A stretch of DNA of 64,000 nucleotides from Noviherbaspirillum galbum (GTDB taxonomy: Bacteria; Pseudomonadota; Gammaproteobacteria; Burkholderiales; Burkholderiaceae_D): NCBI RefSeq assembly GCF_010974945.1, contig NZ_JAAIVB010000075.1, positions 16,493-80,492 on the forward strand, in the 5' to 3' direction. The notes beneath the pieces are model-generated. The model had not been told where the DNA came from, ran no database searches, and was given only the letters and a program-made list of their open reading frames with translations. Positions 1 through 8,900 of this stretch are shown here, piece by piece (within the stretch, counting starts at the first letter, position 1; every line of letters starts with the position of its first letter). Position numbers and translations under genes: made by a program.

Positions 1-240
1 CCCGCCGGCAAGCCGCCTGAACCGGAAAAGACCAGCTTGCTGGCCACCTTCACCCGCGGCTATTCCGGCCCCGTCAGCCAGGTGGCCCTGTCCGCCATGA
101 GCGCCTGGATGATCGTCACCGGCCTGAAGGGGCTGGCGGGCTTCGAGGTCAACGCGCGGACCGCGCTGGCCGACTTGCTCGGCGTAATCATCGTCATCGC
201 CTTGCTGCGCTGGGCCCGCACCCGCTTCAACATCCGATAG
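1..240 (+). CDS. C-terminal part of a small membrane protein (5' end outside window)
   Basis: The frame is open from the first base to the TAG at 238-240, giving at least 79 residues. The gene therefore almost certainly starts before the window; the first internal start-like codon is a TTG at 37. The visible part holds a basic/polar stretch and then two hydrophobic segments, one around VSQVALSAMSAWMIVTGL and one around LADLLGVIIVIALL, and ends in a positively charged RWARTRFNIR tail. That looks like a two-helix inner-membrane protein. I do not recognise the family. The next gene starts about 50 bases downstream with its own ribosome-binding site. Confidence 0.55.
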   Translation, partial: PAGKPPEPEKTSLLATFTRGYSGPVSQVALSAMSAWMIVTGLKGLAGFEVNARTALADLLGVIIVIALLRWARTRFNIR

Positions 241-288
241 AACTTCGCGCATGCCATCTTGTCTTTCCCTTCATGCAAGGGGAAGACG

Positions 289-1059
289 ATGGCAGAACAA
301 AAATGGCCTGACATGATCTGGATCGTGCGGCACGGGCAGAGTGCGGGCAACGTCGCGCGCGATGCCGCCGAAGCCGCCGGCCATCCGCTCATCGATATCG
401 CCACGCGCGACATCGACGTTCCATTGTCGCCGCTCGGACGCATGCAGGCGGAAGCGCTGGGCAACTGGTTCGGCCAGATGCCCGGCGAGCAACGTCCCGG
501 CGTGGTGCTCTGCTCCTCTTACGCACGGGCGCGCTCGACCGCGGAGATCGCGCTCAATGCCGCCGGCATCGACCTCGACGATATCACCTTCGTCACCGAC
601 GAGCGCCTGCGCGAGAAGGAATTCGGCATCCTCGACCGGCTGACGAAGGTCGGCATCATCCAGAAGTATCCTGAACTGCACGAGCAACGCTCGCACGTCG
701 GCAAGTTCTATTTCCGGCCTCCCGGCGGGGAAAGCTGGTGCGACGTCATCCTGCGCCTGCGAAGCGTGATCGACACCATCTGCCGCGAATACCGCAAGGA
801 AAGGGTATTGATCGTCGGGCACCAGGTCATCGTCAATTGCTTTCGCTATCTGCTTGAGCGCATGGACGAACAACACATCCTCGACATTGACCGCCAGAAC
901 GACGTGCCAAACTGTTCGGTCACTTCCTATGAGTTCGACCTCGCGCGCGGACGCCATGGCAAGCTCGTGCCGCGGCTCGTCAACTTCGTCGCTCCGCTGC
1001 GCGACGCCGGCACGCCGGTGACCGTCGAGCCGGACGTTCCCGCCGCGCCGAAATCATGA
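289..1059 (+). CDS. Histidine phosphatase family protein (phosphoglycerate-mutase-like)
   Basis: This 256-residue cytoplasmic protein belongs to the histidine phosphatase superfamily. The catalytic RHG motif is at the N-terminus (IVRHGQSAGN, about residues 9-18). An SSYARARSTAEI segment carries the second conserved Arg, and IVGHQVIVNCFRYLLE carries the second catalytic His. The ATG at 289 is preferred because AGGGGAAG lies just upstream; an in-frame TTG at 259 would add ten unlikely residues. The stop overlaps the next gene start (ATGA at 1056-1059), so the two genes are translationally coupled. Members act on phosphosugars, nucleotides or phosphoproteins, and the substrate here cannot be told from sequence. 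Confidence 0.85.
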   Translation: MAEQKWPDMIWIVRHGQSAGNVARDAAEAAGHPLIDIATRDIDVPLSPLGRMQAEALGNWFGQMPGEQRPGVVLCSSYARARSTAEIALNAAGIDLDDITFVTDERLREKEFGILDRLTKVGIIQKYPELHEQRSHVGKFYFRPPGGESWCDVILRLRSVIDTICREYRKERVLIVGHQVIVNCFRYLLERMDEQHILDIDRQNDVPNCSVTSYEFDLARGRHGKLVPRLVNFVAPLRDAGTPVTVEPDVPAAPKS

Positions 1060-1994
1060 GCATGGAGTCGCCCTTCGATTCACTCGCGGAGCTCGACGAA
1101 CTTGCGCTGCGCGCGTGGCCGCTGCCCATGCCCGCCGACGACGGGGACAAGGAAGACCGCGGCAGGGCGCTGCTGATCGCCGGCTCGCCGGAAATTCCGG
1201 GGGCCGCGATTATCGCGGCAAGGGCGGCCTTCCGCGCCGGCGCCGGCAAGGTCACGGTTGCCGCCGGAGAGAGCATCGTTCCGCTCATCGCGCAGGCGGT
1301 GCCGGAAACCCGCGTCATCGCCCTGCCTGAAACGCCGGCTGGCGGCATCGCGCTGCCGGCGGCCGACAAGCTTGCTCCGCTGCTGTCGCACCATGGCGCG
1401 GTCCTGATCGGACCGGGCATGCAGGACGATGCCGCGACCTGCGCGCTTGTGATGGCATTGCTGCCCAAGCTGGCGGAGGCCAGCCTCATCCTCGACGCGT
1501 CGGCCATGAACGTCGTGCGCCGGCAGTTGCAGGCGGTGGATGCGCATTCCGGCGTGCAGCAGCGTTTCATTCCCAGCTTCTCGTCGCCGGTGCTGCTGAC
1601 GCCACATGCCGGCGAAATGGCGCATCTCACCGCGACCGACAAGGAATCCGTGACGGGCAATGCGCTCGACTGCGCGCGCCAGGCGGCGCGGCGCTGGAAT
1701 GCCATGGTCGCGCTCAAGGGCGTTCCCACGTACATCGCCGCGCCCGATGGCAGGACGTGGCGCTTCGAAGGCGGAAACGCGGGACTGGCGATGTCCGGGT
1801 CCGGCGACGTGCTCGCGGGCATCATCCTCGGACTTGCCGCGCGCGGCGCGCCCCTCGAGCAGGCGTGCGCATGGGGCGTGGCGCTGCATGCCCGGGCCGG
1901 CGAGCGGCTGGCCGGGAAAGTGGGAAAGATCGGCTACATGGCGGGCGAACTGGTCGACGAAGTGCCCGGACTGATGCAGGAACTGCTCGGTTAA
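1056..1994 (+). CDS. nnrD: ADP/ATP-dependent NAD(P)H-hydrate dehydratase (stand-alone NnrD domain)
   Basis: The protein (312 aa) matches the ribokinase-like NAD(P)HX dehydratase that repairs hydrated NAD(P)H using ADP or ATP. Visible hallmarks are GRALLIAGSPEIPGAAIIAARAAFRAGAGKV near the N-terminus, the LLTPHAGEMAHL segment, VALKGVPTYIA, and the nucleotide/catalytic GLAMSGSGDVLAGII motif near residue 250. The usual fused NnrE epimerase domain is missing, so this is the dehydratase half only. Two close ATGs (1056 and 1062) are possible; 1056 overlaps the stop of the phosphatase gene by four bases, which suggests coupling. If an epimerase exists it must be encoded elsewhere. Confidence 0.88.
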   Translation: MSMESPFDSLAELDELALRAWPLPMPADDGDKEDRGRALLIAGSPEIPGAAIIAARAAFRAGAGKVTVAAGESIVPLIAQAVPETRVIALPETPAGGIALPAADKLAPLLSHHGAVLIGPGMQDDAATCALVMALLPKLAEASLILDASAMNVVRRQLQAVDAHSGVQQRFIPSFSSPVLLTPHAGEMAHLTATDKESVTGNALDCARQAARRWNAMVALKGVPTYIAAPDGRTWRFEGGNAGLAMSGSGDVLAGIILGLAARGAPLEQACAWGVALHARAGERLAGKVGKIGYMAGELVDEVPGLMQELLG

Positions 1995-2063
1995 AAACGA
2001 TGGGGCAGGGGCGCGGCGACTTGCATACAATGGCGCTGTCGACCACCTCCATCGTCCTGTCCC

Positions 2064-2627
2064 ATGTCCCTAGTCCGCTGCGCCTGGGCCAATCCGGCCA
2101 ATCCGCTTTACCTTTCCTATCATGACCACGAATGGGGCGTTCCCTGCCACGACGAGCGCAAGCTCTTCGAGATGCTGAACCTCGAAGGCGCGCAAGCGGG
2201 ACTGAGCTGGGAAACCGTGCTCAACAAGCGCGAGAACTATCGCCTCGCCTTCGACGGCTGGGATCCGGAGCGCATTGCGCGCTACGACGACGCCAAGATC
2301 GCCGAACTGCTCGCCAATCCGGGCATCATCCGCAACCGCCTCAAGATCAACGCGGCCATCACCAATGCCCGCGCCTACCTGGAACTCCGGGAACGGGAAG
2401 GCGGCCTGGCGCCCTTCCTCTGGGCCTACGTGGATGGCAAGCCGATGCAGAATCGCTGGAGCGGCGCGGCGCCGGCAACGACTCCCTTGTCGGACCGCAT
2501 TTCGAAGGAGCTGTCCCGGCGCGGCTTCAAGTTCGTCGGCTCCACGATCATTTACGCCTACATGCAGGCGATCGGCATGGTCAACGACCATAGGGCGGAC
2601 TGCTTCCGCCATGCTTCGCTTGCGTGA
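2064..2627 (+). CDS. tag: DNA-3-methyladenine glycosylase I
   Basis: This 187-residue protein removes 3-methyladenine from alkylated DNA to start base excision repair. It has the Tag signature from the first residues: CAWAN with the zinc-binding Cys, YHDHEWGVPCHDE, LEGAQAGLSWETVLNKRE, and the C-terminal zinc ligands in MVNDHRADCFRH. LSRRGFKFVGSTIIYAYMQAIG is the conserved helix-hairpin-helix neighbourhood. Length and start are normal for the family. A TACAAT hexamer at about 2025 may be its -10 box. A second alkylation-repair locus (Ada-AlkA fusion and Ogt) lies at 46.7-48.6 kb. Confidence 0.95.
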   Translation: MSLVRCAWANPANPLYLSYHDHEWGVPCHDERKLFEMLNLEGAQAGLSWETVLNKRENYRLAFDGWDPERIARYDDAKIAELLANPGIIRNRLKINAAITNARAYLELREREGGLAPFLWAYVDGKPMQNRWSGAAPATTPLSDRISKELSRRGFKFVGSTIIYAYMQAIGMVNDHRADCFRHASLA

Positions 2628-2902
2628 GCCGGCAAGCGCTGGCGGGAGAAGACGCGAGGGAAGGGATGAAATGGAGGGAATGTCCTGGCGGAATGCCGAT
2701 CGGCGATGACAAGCGCTTCGCGACTAAATGTTCTTAGACGAGGCTGCCTGCTTTCCGGATTTTCTCCGGCAGGAGGACTGCTACAGTCTGCACGGTCATT
2801 CACCAATGCAGCACCGTGTGGTAACTGCAGTCTCTCCTCAGTGTCTCCTGAGGCTTGGAGCGAAGGCGCGGCATTTCTTCGCTCCCTTTTTCCCCTTGTC
2901 CG

Positions 2903-3808
2903 CTACGCCGACCGCGCGCCCCGGCGCAACAGCAGCAGGGCCTTCTCGGCCAGTCCCACGGCGATCGCCGTGGCGAGCAGCACCGTGGCGATACCCGCCA
3001 CCGTTCCGGGCGTCACCGGTTCGCCCAGCAGCAGCCATGCCCACAAGGAAGCCGTTGCCGGCACCAGGAAGGTGACGGTGATCGCCTTGCTGGCGCCTTC
3101 GGTGGCGATCAGGTGAAAGAACATGGCGTAGGCCACGCCCGTGCACACGAGTCCGAGGAAAGCGACCGCGAGCCAGGCGTGCAGGGTGGCGGTTTGCATG
3201 GCATGGGGCAGGTCCGGCAGGGCGAAGGGCAGGATGGCGAGCGAAGCGCTGATCTGGCTGCCGGCGGCGCTGGCAAGCGGCGGGATGCCGGAAGCGTGCA
3301 TGCGGGTGTAGGTGGCGGCGTATCCGTAGCAGACCGCCGCGCCCATCGCGGCCAGCACGCCCAGCACGGTCTGCGTCGTCACCGCCGTCGGTCCGACGCC
3401 GACCAGCACCGCCACCCCGACCATCCCGAGGATGAACGCGCCGAGCCGCACCGCGGTCAGTTTTTCCTTGAGCATCAGGTAGCCGAAGACGCCAGTGAAT
3501 ACCGGCGCCAGCGAATTCATCGTTGCCATGTAGGAGGACGGGATGTAAAGCGCCGACCACGCGAACAGCACGAAGGGAATCGCGGTGTTGAACAGGCCGA
3601 TGACGAGGTAGGTCTTGGCGTTCCGCCGCAGCTGGAAATCCACGCCCCGGGCGCGCGCGAACAGATAAAGCGCGATCGCGCCAAGGCCGGCGCGGCCCAG
3701 CGTGGTCAGCATGGGACCAAGCACCGGCGAAGCGATGCGCATGAGCATGAAGCTGGTGCCCCAGATGGCGCTGAGCACCAGCAGGCGGAACAGGTTGGCG
3801 TTGGACAT
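2903..3808 (-). CDS. DMT-superfamily (EamA) transporter
   Basis: This is a 301-residue integral membrane protein with about ten hydrophobic helices arranged as two EamA repeats, beginning LFRLLVLSAIWGTSFMLMRIA. The second repeat contains FLGLVCTGVAYAMFFHLIATEGASKAITVTFLVPATASLWAWLLLGE, a typical EamA C-terminal half. Such proteins export amino acids, metabolites or drugs; the substrate is unknown. I chose the ATG at 3808 (MSNANLF) because the longer frame up to 3901 adds a non-hydrophobic leader lacking family features. No good Shine-Dalgarno sequence is visible for either start. The gene stands alone, convergent with tag. Confidence 0.87.
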   Translation of the reverse strand: MSNANLFRLLVLSAIWGTSFMLMRIASPVLGPMLTTLGRAGLGAIALYLFARARGVDFQLRRNAKTYLVIGLFNTAIPFVLFAWSALYIPSSYMATMNSLAPVFTGVFGYLMLKEKLTAVRLGAFILGMVGVAVLVGVGPTAVTTQTVLGVLAAMGAAVCYGYAATYTRMHASGIPPLASAAGSQISASLAILPFALPDLPHAMQTATLHAWLAVAFLGLVCTGVAYAMFFHLIATEGASKAITVTFLVPATASLWAWLLLGEPVTPGTVAGIATVLLATAIAVGLAEKALLLLRRGARSA

Positions 3809-4055
3809 GGAAGGATGATGAAGGAATGGAGCGCGCCGGGCTCCCGGCGCGGCTAGGCTTACCGCATTGTAGTCTTCGCCACCCTGCGTCCCTAGCGACA
3901 TTTATTGACATGCGCTGTGAGCCAGATTCACATCGCCCCGCGTTGCCGCCCGGCGCCGGGCCGTTCCACGCGCATGCGCCACGCCGCGAATCATCATGCC
4001 CCGCGAAATTCTGCAACAATGGGACCTGGCATAAAAACATCCCGAGGACCGCCCC

Positions 4056-4685
4056 ATGCATGTTCCCCGCCCGCAGTTCGACATTGCCGACGAAGCCGCG
4101 CTTGCCGCGCTGTTTGCGCCGGTCGCCGAGAATTCCCTGGTCAAGGAGCTGGACCGGCTCGACGACAATTACCGCCGGCTGATCGAGGCATCGCCCTTCG
4201 CCGCGCTCGCCACGTCGGGACCGCAGGGCGCCGACTGCTCGCCGCGCGGCGATCCGCGCAGCGTGGTGAAGGTGCTGGATGAAAAGACCATCATCCTGCC
4301 CGAGCGGCGCGGCAACAACCGCATCGACAGCCTGCGCAACCTGGTCGTCAATCCGCAATGCGCCCTGCTGTTTCTCATTCCCGGAATGGGAGAGACCCTG
4401 CGCGTCAACGGCCGCGCGCGCATCAGCGCCGATCCGGCGCTGCTTGCCGGGCTTGCGATCGATGGCAAGGAGCCTAAGGTCGCACTGGTCATCACGGTGG
4501 ACGCGGTCTACTTCCAATGCTCGCGCGCCATCGTGCGTTCCGGGCTCTGGGATCCGGAGCGGCATGTCGACCGCGCCAGCCTGCCGACGCCCGGCAAGCT
4601 GCTGTCCGACATCAGCAACGCCCGCATCGATGGCGCGGCCTATGATCGTGAATTGCCGGCGCGTGTATCCGCGTCGCTGTATTGA
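4056..4685 (+). CDS. PPOX-class FMN-binding flavoprotein (pyridoxamine 5'-phosphate oxidase family)
   Basis: The 209-residue protein has the split-barrel flavin-binding fold: ASPFAALATSGPQGADCSPRGDPRSVVKVLDEKTIILPERRGNNRIDSLRNLV is typical of the MSMEG_1061-type PPOX proteins. The conserved NNRxDSLRN and the C-terminal YFQCSRAIVRSGLWDP segments are also present. It probably binds FMN or F420 and reduces or detoxifies small substrates; true PdxH activity is unlikely because the PdxH C-terminal motif is absent. It lies four bases or less before the frame of azlC, so co-transcription is likely. Confidence 0.82.
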   Translation: MHVPRPQFDIADEAALAALFAPVAENSLVKELDRLDDNYRRLIEASPFAALATSGPQGADCSPRGDPRSVVKVLDEKTIILPERRGNNRIDSLRNLVVNPQCALLFLIPGMGETLRVNGRARISADPALLAGLAIDGKEPKVALVITVDAVYFQCSRAIVRSGLWDPERHVDRASLPTPGKLLSDISNARIDGAAYDRELPARVSASLY

Positions 4686-4702
4686 AAGTTCGAGTGACGC
4701 CC

Positions 4703-5422
4703 ATGTCTTCCTCGCGCCTATCCAGCCTGCTCGCCGGCGCGCGCGACACCCTGCCGATGATGATCGGCGCCGCGCCCTTCGGCATGATCTTCGGCACCCT
4801 GGCCGGCGCCGGACCGCTGGCGCCCTGGCAAGGCCAGATGATGTCGATGACGGTGTTCGCCGGCTCCAGCCAGTTCATCGCAGTCGGCCTGATCGCCGGC
4901 CAGACCAGCCTGCTGGTCATCTGGCTGACGACCTTCATCGTCAATCTGCGGCATGCCTTGTACGGCGCGGCGCTCCTGCCCCATGTGGCCGGCCTGCCGG
5001 CAGCCTGGCGCTGGAGCCTCGGCTTCCTCATGACCGATGAAACCTTCGCCGTGATGAATGCCCATTACCGGTCGCATCCCCGGTCGCCCGATGGCCACTG
5101 GTACTTCCTCGGCTCGGGCCTGGGCATGTATCTCAACTGGCAGGCCTGGACGCTGGCGGGCCTGCTGTTCGGCGCCGCCTTCCCGCAGCTGCAGCACCTC
5201 GGCCTCGACTTCGCGATGGTCGCCACCTTCATCGGCATCGTCGTGCCCCAGCTCGACCGCATGCCGCATCTCGGCGCGGCGCTGGCGGCCGGCGCCTGCG
5301 CCTGGCTGCTGCGCGGGCTGCCCTACAAGCTCGGACTCATGGCCGCGGTGCTGGCCGGCGTCGCCGCCGGCATGCTGCTGGAACGGGCGCGGCAGGCGCA
5401 AGCCGCCGGAGCGCGCACATGA
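4703..5422 (+). CDS. azlC: AzlC family branched-chain amino acid exporter, large subunit
   Basis: This 239-residue polytopic membrane protein carries the AzlC signature: GARDTLPMMIGAAPFGMIFGTLA, then FAGSSQFIAVGLI, then the NLRHALYGAALLP block and a FLMTDETFAV segment. AzlC works with the small AzlD subunit as a two-component exporter of branched-chain amino acids or similar compounds. The frame can extend to a TTG at 4682 that overlaps the upstream stop, but the ATG at 4703 gives the usual N-terminus. Its stop overlaps the azlD start (ATGA), showing coupling. Confidence 0.9.
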   Translation: MSSSRLSSLLAGARDTLPMMIGAAPFGMIFGTLAGAGPLAPWQGQMMSMTVFAGSSQFIAVGLIAGQTSLLVIWLTTFIVNLRHALYGAALLPHVAGLPAAWRWSLGFLMTDETFAVMNAHYRSHPRSPDGHWYFLGSGLGMYLNWQAWTLAGLLFGAAFPQLQHLGLDFAMVATFIGIVVPQLDRMPHLGAALAAGACAWLLRGLPYKLGLMAAVLAGVAAGMLLERARQAQAAGART

Positions 5423-5751
5423 GCGGGACCAACGGCACGCTGGTCATCCTCGGCATGGCGATCGTCACCTTCATCATCAAGGCGGCGATCTTCATCCTCG
5501 GCGGGCGCATCAACTTTCCGCCCCTGCTTCGGCAGGCGCTCGGGTTCATTCCGGTCACGGTGCTCACGGCGATCATCGTGCCCATGGTGCTCGCGCCCCG
5601 CGGCGGCGGCATGGAATTCCACTGGCGGAATCCGCAGCTCGTCGCGGCAACGATCGCCATCCTGGCGGCCGCGGTCACCCGCCGCCAGCTGCTGACCATC
5701 GTCGTCGGGTTGTCCGTTTTCTTCGCATGGCAGGCCTGGATCGCGGGCTGA
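5419..5751 (+). CDS. azlD: AzlD family branched-chain amino acid exporter, small subunit
   Basis: A 110-residue membrane protein of typical AzlD size with about four hydrophobic helices. The family stretch IKAAIFILGGRINFPPLLRQALGFIPVTVLTAIIVPM is clear, as is the C-terminal TRRQLLTIVVGLSVFFAWQ. It forms the partner of AzlC. The ATG overlaps the azlC stop by four bases, and together they make a two-gene export module. Confidence 0.9.
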   Translation: MSGTNGTLVILGMAIVTFIIKAAIFILGGRINFPPLLRQALGFIPVTVLTAIIVPMVLAPRGGGMEFHWRNPQLVAATIAILAAAVTRRQLLTIVVGLSVFFAWQAWIAG

Positions 5752-5938
5752 CCTGCGAAGCCGCCTTCAAAATCGTCATTTCCGGCAATGGCCGGATGCG
5801 CAGATGCCGGCCGGCCAGCCGATTTCATTTGCGCGCGCCGGCAAGCGCTGGCAAAATTTCCCTGCGGCGATGTTAGTGTCCCCTGGTACATGGCAGGCGG
5901 GATGAATGCCTGCAATCGCATCGAAAATCGGAGGACCC

Positions 5939-7954
5939 ATGCGGCGGGCGCTCGGCCTGCGCGAAAAATCTGTCATCGCCCTGGTCGGCACATCCTTGCT
6001 CGTGCTCGCGCTCGCCGCCCTGATCGGCTGGAAGGCGCTGCAGTCCGTCCGCTCCCATCTCGGCGCTGCCTACACGCGCAACTTCACTCTTCTCAATCGC
6101 GAGAGGATGGTCGCGCCCGTCATGCGCGAGCTCGCCCTGTCGCTGCGCCTGGCCCGCTCGGAAGCGATACGCCAGTGGATGGAAACCGACCAGGATCCGG
6201 TCGCCGGCGCGAGGGCGCTGCGCGAAGCGGAAAGCTTCCGCCAGGATTTCACCGATCATTCCTATTTCCTGATCGCGGCCGGCAGCCGGAATTATTATTT
6301 CAACGATACCCGCGCTCCGTTCAGCGCACAGCCGCGCTACCAGCTCAAGGCCGACGACCCCAACGATGCCTGGTTCTTCAACAGCATGCGAAGCAGCCAG
6401 GCGTTCAACATCAATGTCGATCCCGACACCAAGCTCGGGCTGACCAAGGTCTGGTTCAACGTGCAGGTCCTGGACGGCGACCGCCGGCTCGGCCTCGCCG
6501 GCACGGGACTCGACCTGTCGGAATTCCTGCACCGCTTCATCGTGACCGCCGAAGAGGGGGTCACGCCGATGATCATCGACCGCAACGGCGCCATCCAGGC
6601 GCACCCGGACAACAAGCGCATCGCCTTCAATTCCGGCACCCAGGCCACCGGCGCCGACACCTCGCTGTTCGGCCTGCTGCAGCGCGCCCATGACGCCGAC
6701 GACGCACGCGCGGCGATGGATGCCGCCTACCGCAACCCGGGCAGCGCCGAGCTGTTTTCCGCGCGCATGGCGGACCGCGAGCAGCTGGTCGCCGTTTCCT
6801 ACATTCCGGAACTGAAGTGGTACACGCTCACCGCGGTCGACCTTGATGCCGCCAACCTGATCGATTCCAGCCTGCTGAAATGGGTGGTGCTGGCCGGCCT
6901 GGCCCTGATCGGCATCATCATGGCTGCCTATGTCTACGCGCTCAACCGGCTGGTGATGCGGCCCCTGTTCAAGCTCAAGCACTCCGCCCAGGAGATCGCC
7001 AACGGCAACTATTCGATCACTCTGCCCGCCGGCCGGCGCGACGAGCTCGGCGCCCTGACCGGCGCGTTCCGGGTCATGGCCGACAAGGTGAGGCGGCATA
7101 CCGCCGAACTGGAAGACACGGTGCGCGAGCGCACGCGGGAGCTGGTGCATGCCAACAAGGAGATGGCTGCCGCCCACAAGAAGATCCAGGATTCCATCGC
7201 CTATGCCAGCCTCATCCAGCGCGCCATCCTGCCCGACCGCCAGCTCGAGGCGGCATTCGGCGAAGATCATTTCGTGCTGTGGCGGCCGCGTGACACGGTC
7301 GGCGGCGACTTCTATGTCTACCGCGAGGTCGCGGGCGGCTGCCTGATCGGCGTCTTCGATTGCGCCGGGCACGGCGTGCCGGGCGCGTTCATGACCATGC
7401 TGGCGCGGGCCGCCGTCGACCAGGCGATCGAAGAGATCGGCGCAGGCGACCCGGCCGGCATCCTGCGCCGCGCCGGCCACGTCTTCAACACCATGCTGCA
7501 GGTGGACGGCCGCCAGCGCGACATCGTGACCATGATGGATGCCGGCCTGGCGCACGTCGACCGCGATGCCCGCAAGGTGGTCTTTGCCGGCGCCGGCATT
7601 TCGCTGCACTGGGGCGATGGCGGCGATTCCGGCACGGTCGCGGGCACGCGCCGCTCGCTCGGCGAACGCGAGAGCGCGCAGTTCGTAAACGAAATGGTCG
7701 ACCTGACGCCGGAGCGCACCTTCTATCTCGCCACCGACGGCATCCTCGACCAGGCGGGCGGCGACAAGGGCTTCGGCTTCGGCAACAGCCGCTTCGTCGC
7801 GATGCTGCGCCGGCATGCCACCCTGCCGCTGCAGCGGCAGCCCGGCGCATTTGCTTCTACACTAGCGGAGTACCAGGGCGATCATCCGCAGCGGGATGAC
7901 ATCACCGTCATCGCATTCCGTTTCGCCAGACAACAAGGACACCCATGGAACTGA
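5939..7954 (+). CDS. siaA: SiaA: membrane sensor with HAMP and SpoIIE/PP2C phosphatase domain
   Basis: This 671-residue sensor phosphatase has TM1 at about residues 11-35, an extracytoplasmic sensing region (about 36-313), TM2 at about 314-337 (VVLAGLALIGIIMAAYVYAL), a HAMP/coiled-coil linker, and a SpoIIE-type PP2C domain from about 418. Metal-binding Asp motifs are visible as GGDFYVY, FDCAGHGVPGAFMTML, ATDGILDQAGG and the final RDDITVIAF. In Pseudomonas SiaA dephosphorylates SiaC and so turns on the cyclase SiaD. The ATG at 5939 is preceded by GGAGG; an in-frame ATG at 5906 would add 11 residues. The 3' end overlaps siaB by ten bases. Confidence 0.9.
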   Translation: MRRALGLREKSVIALVGTSLLVLALAALIGWKALQSVRSHLGAAYTRNFTLLNRERMVAPVMRELALSLRLARSEAIRQWMETDQDPVAGARALREAESFRQDFTDHSYFLIAAGSRNYYFNDTRAPFSAQPRYQLKADDPNDAWFFNSMRSSQAFNINVDPDTKLGLTKVWFNVQVLDGDRRLGLAGTGLDLSEFLHRFIVTAEEGVTPMIIDRNGAIQAHPDNKRIAFNSGTQATGADTSLFGLLQRAHDADDARAAMDAAYRNPGSAELFSARMADREQLVAVSYIPELKWYTLTAVDLDAANLIDSSLLKWVVLAGLALIGIIMAAYVYALNRLVMRPLFKLKHSAQEIANGNYSITLPAGRRDELGALTGAFRVMADKVRRHTAELEDTVRERTRELVHANKEMAAAHKKIQDSIAYASLIQRAILPDRQLEAAFGEDHFVLWRPRDTVGGDFYVYREVAGGCLIGVFDCAGHGVPGAFMTMLARAAVDQAIEEIGAGDPAGILRRAGHVFNTMLQVDGRQRDIVTMMDAGLAHVDRDARKVVFAGAGISLHWGDGGDSGTVAGTRRSLGERESAQFVNEMVDLTPERTFYLATDGILDQAGGDKGFGFGNSRFVAMLRRHATLPLQRQPGAFASTLAEYQGDHPQRDDITVIAFRFARQQGHPWN

Positions 7955-8487
7955 TGGATCTTTTTTCCTTGCAGCAGACCTATAATGCGCAGCGCATCCT
8001 GCTGTGCTTCAACGGGCCGCTCACCAGGAGCCTGATCGAGGAAATCGGCCTGGCGCTGCGCAACTACCTGCAGCGCGAGCATGCCACGCCGACCTCGTCG
8101 ATGGATGTCTTCGGCGCCTACATCGAAATGACGCAGAACATCCGGCACTATGCCGCCAGCAAGGGATGGAACGACAGCGACGTGTCCGCCACCGTCGTCA
8201 TTTCCCGTGACGGAGCCGGCCGCTATGTCGTGTCGGCGGCAAACATGATCGACATGGCGGACGGCCATGCCCTCGCCGAGCGCGTGGCGGAGATCGCCAG
8301 CAAGGACAAGGCCGCCCTCAAGGCGGAATACAAGGAACAGCTGCGCCGGCCGCGCGATGCCGCCACTTCAAGCGGCGCCGGGCTGGGCCTGATCGACATC
8401 GCCCGCAAGGCTTCCGAGCCGCTGGCCTGCTCGCTGCGTCCGCTGAGCGACGGCCGCGCGTTCTTTTCGTTGCGCGTCGTGCTGTAG
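7945..8487 (+). CDS. siaB: SiaB family protein kinase
   Basis: This 180-residue soluble protein corresponds to SiaB, the kinase that phosphorylates SiaC in the Sia pathway. The fold is an ATPase-like one: the TQNIRHYAAS segment sits where the conserved Asn of GHKL-type ATP sites is expected, and SGAGLGLIDIARKASEPL resembles the glycine-rich ATP lid. The assignment rests on these features, the length and the operon position between the SiaA-type phosphatase and the SiaC-type substrate. The start overlaps the siaA stop. Confidence 0.85.
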   Translation: MELMDLFSLQQTYNAQRILLCFNGPLTRSLIEEIGLALRNYLQREHATPTSSMDVFGAYIEMTQNIRHYAASKGWNDSDVSATVVISRDGAGRYVVSAANMIDMADGHALAERVAEIASKDKAALKAEYKEQLRRPRDAATSSGAGLGLIDIARKASEPLACSLRPLSDGRAFFSLRVVL

Positions 8488-8519
8488 CCTGGCGCCCGTT
8501 CGGATCAGAAGGAAAACAC

Positions 8520-8900
8520 ATGAACAACTTGCAGATTGACGGTTCGACTTCCACCCCCGCCATCCATGGCGACGCGGCCGCCGGCGTGCTGGAAATGAGC
8601 GGAGACTCGTATCCGGAGAACTCCTTCGAACTCTTTTCCCCCGTGCTGGACTGGGTGGAGCGCTACCTCGCGGCATCCGGCCGGCCGCTGGAGCTTCGCC
8701 TGTCGCTGCTTTACCTCAACACCAGCAGCGTCAAGGCCATGATGGATATCTTCGACCTGCTCGAAGGCGCGCATGGCAAGGGCAGGCAGGTCTCGGTCAA
8801 CTGGTTCTACGACGAGCAGAATGAGCGGGTCGCCGAGCTGGCGGAAGAGTTCAAGGAAGATTGCTCCTTCCCCTTCACCATCACGAGCCGCGTGCAATGA
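8520..8900 (+). CDS. siaC: SiaC family regulatory phosphoprotein (DUF1987)
   Basis: A 126-residue protein of the DUF1987/SiaC family. It holds the GDSYPENSFELFSPVLDWVERYL segment and the conserved YLNTSSVKAMMDIFDLLE motif, whose Thr matches the residue phosphorylated by SiaB in the characterised system. SiaC links the SiaA/SiaB phosphorylation balance to the diguanylate cyclase SiaD by direct binding when unphosphorylated (known for Pseudomonas, inferred here). An AGAAGGA ribosome-binding site precedes the ATG. The stop overlaps the siaD start (ATGA). Confidence 0.9.
   Translation: MNNLQIDGSTSTPAIHGDAAAGVLEMSGDSYPENSFELFSPVLDWVERYLAASGRPLELRLSLLYLNTSSVKAMMDIFDLLEGAHGKGRQVSVNWFYDEQNERVAELAEEFKEDCSFPFTITSRVQ

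Noticed and set aside
3809..3901. Upstream start of the EamA transporter
   Set aside because: The added residues are polar and absent from the family, so the MSNANLF start was used.
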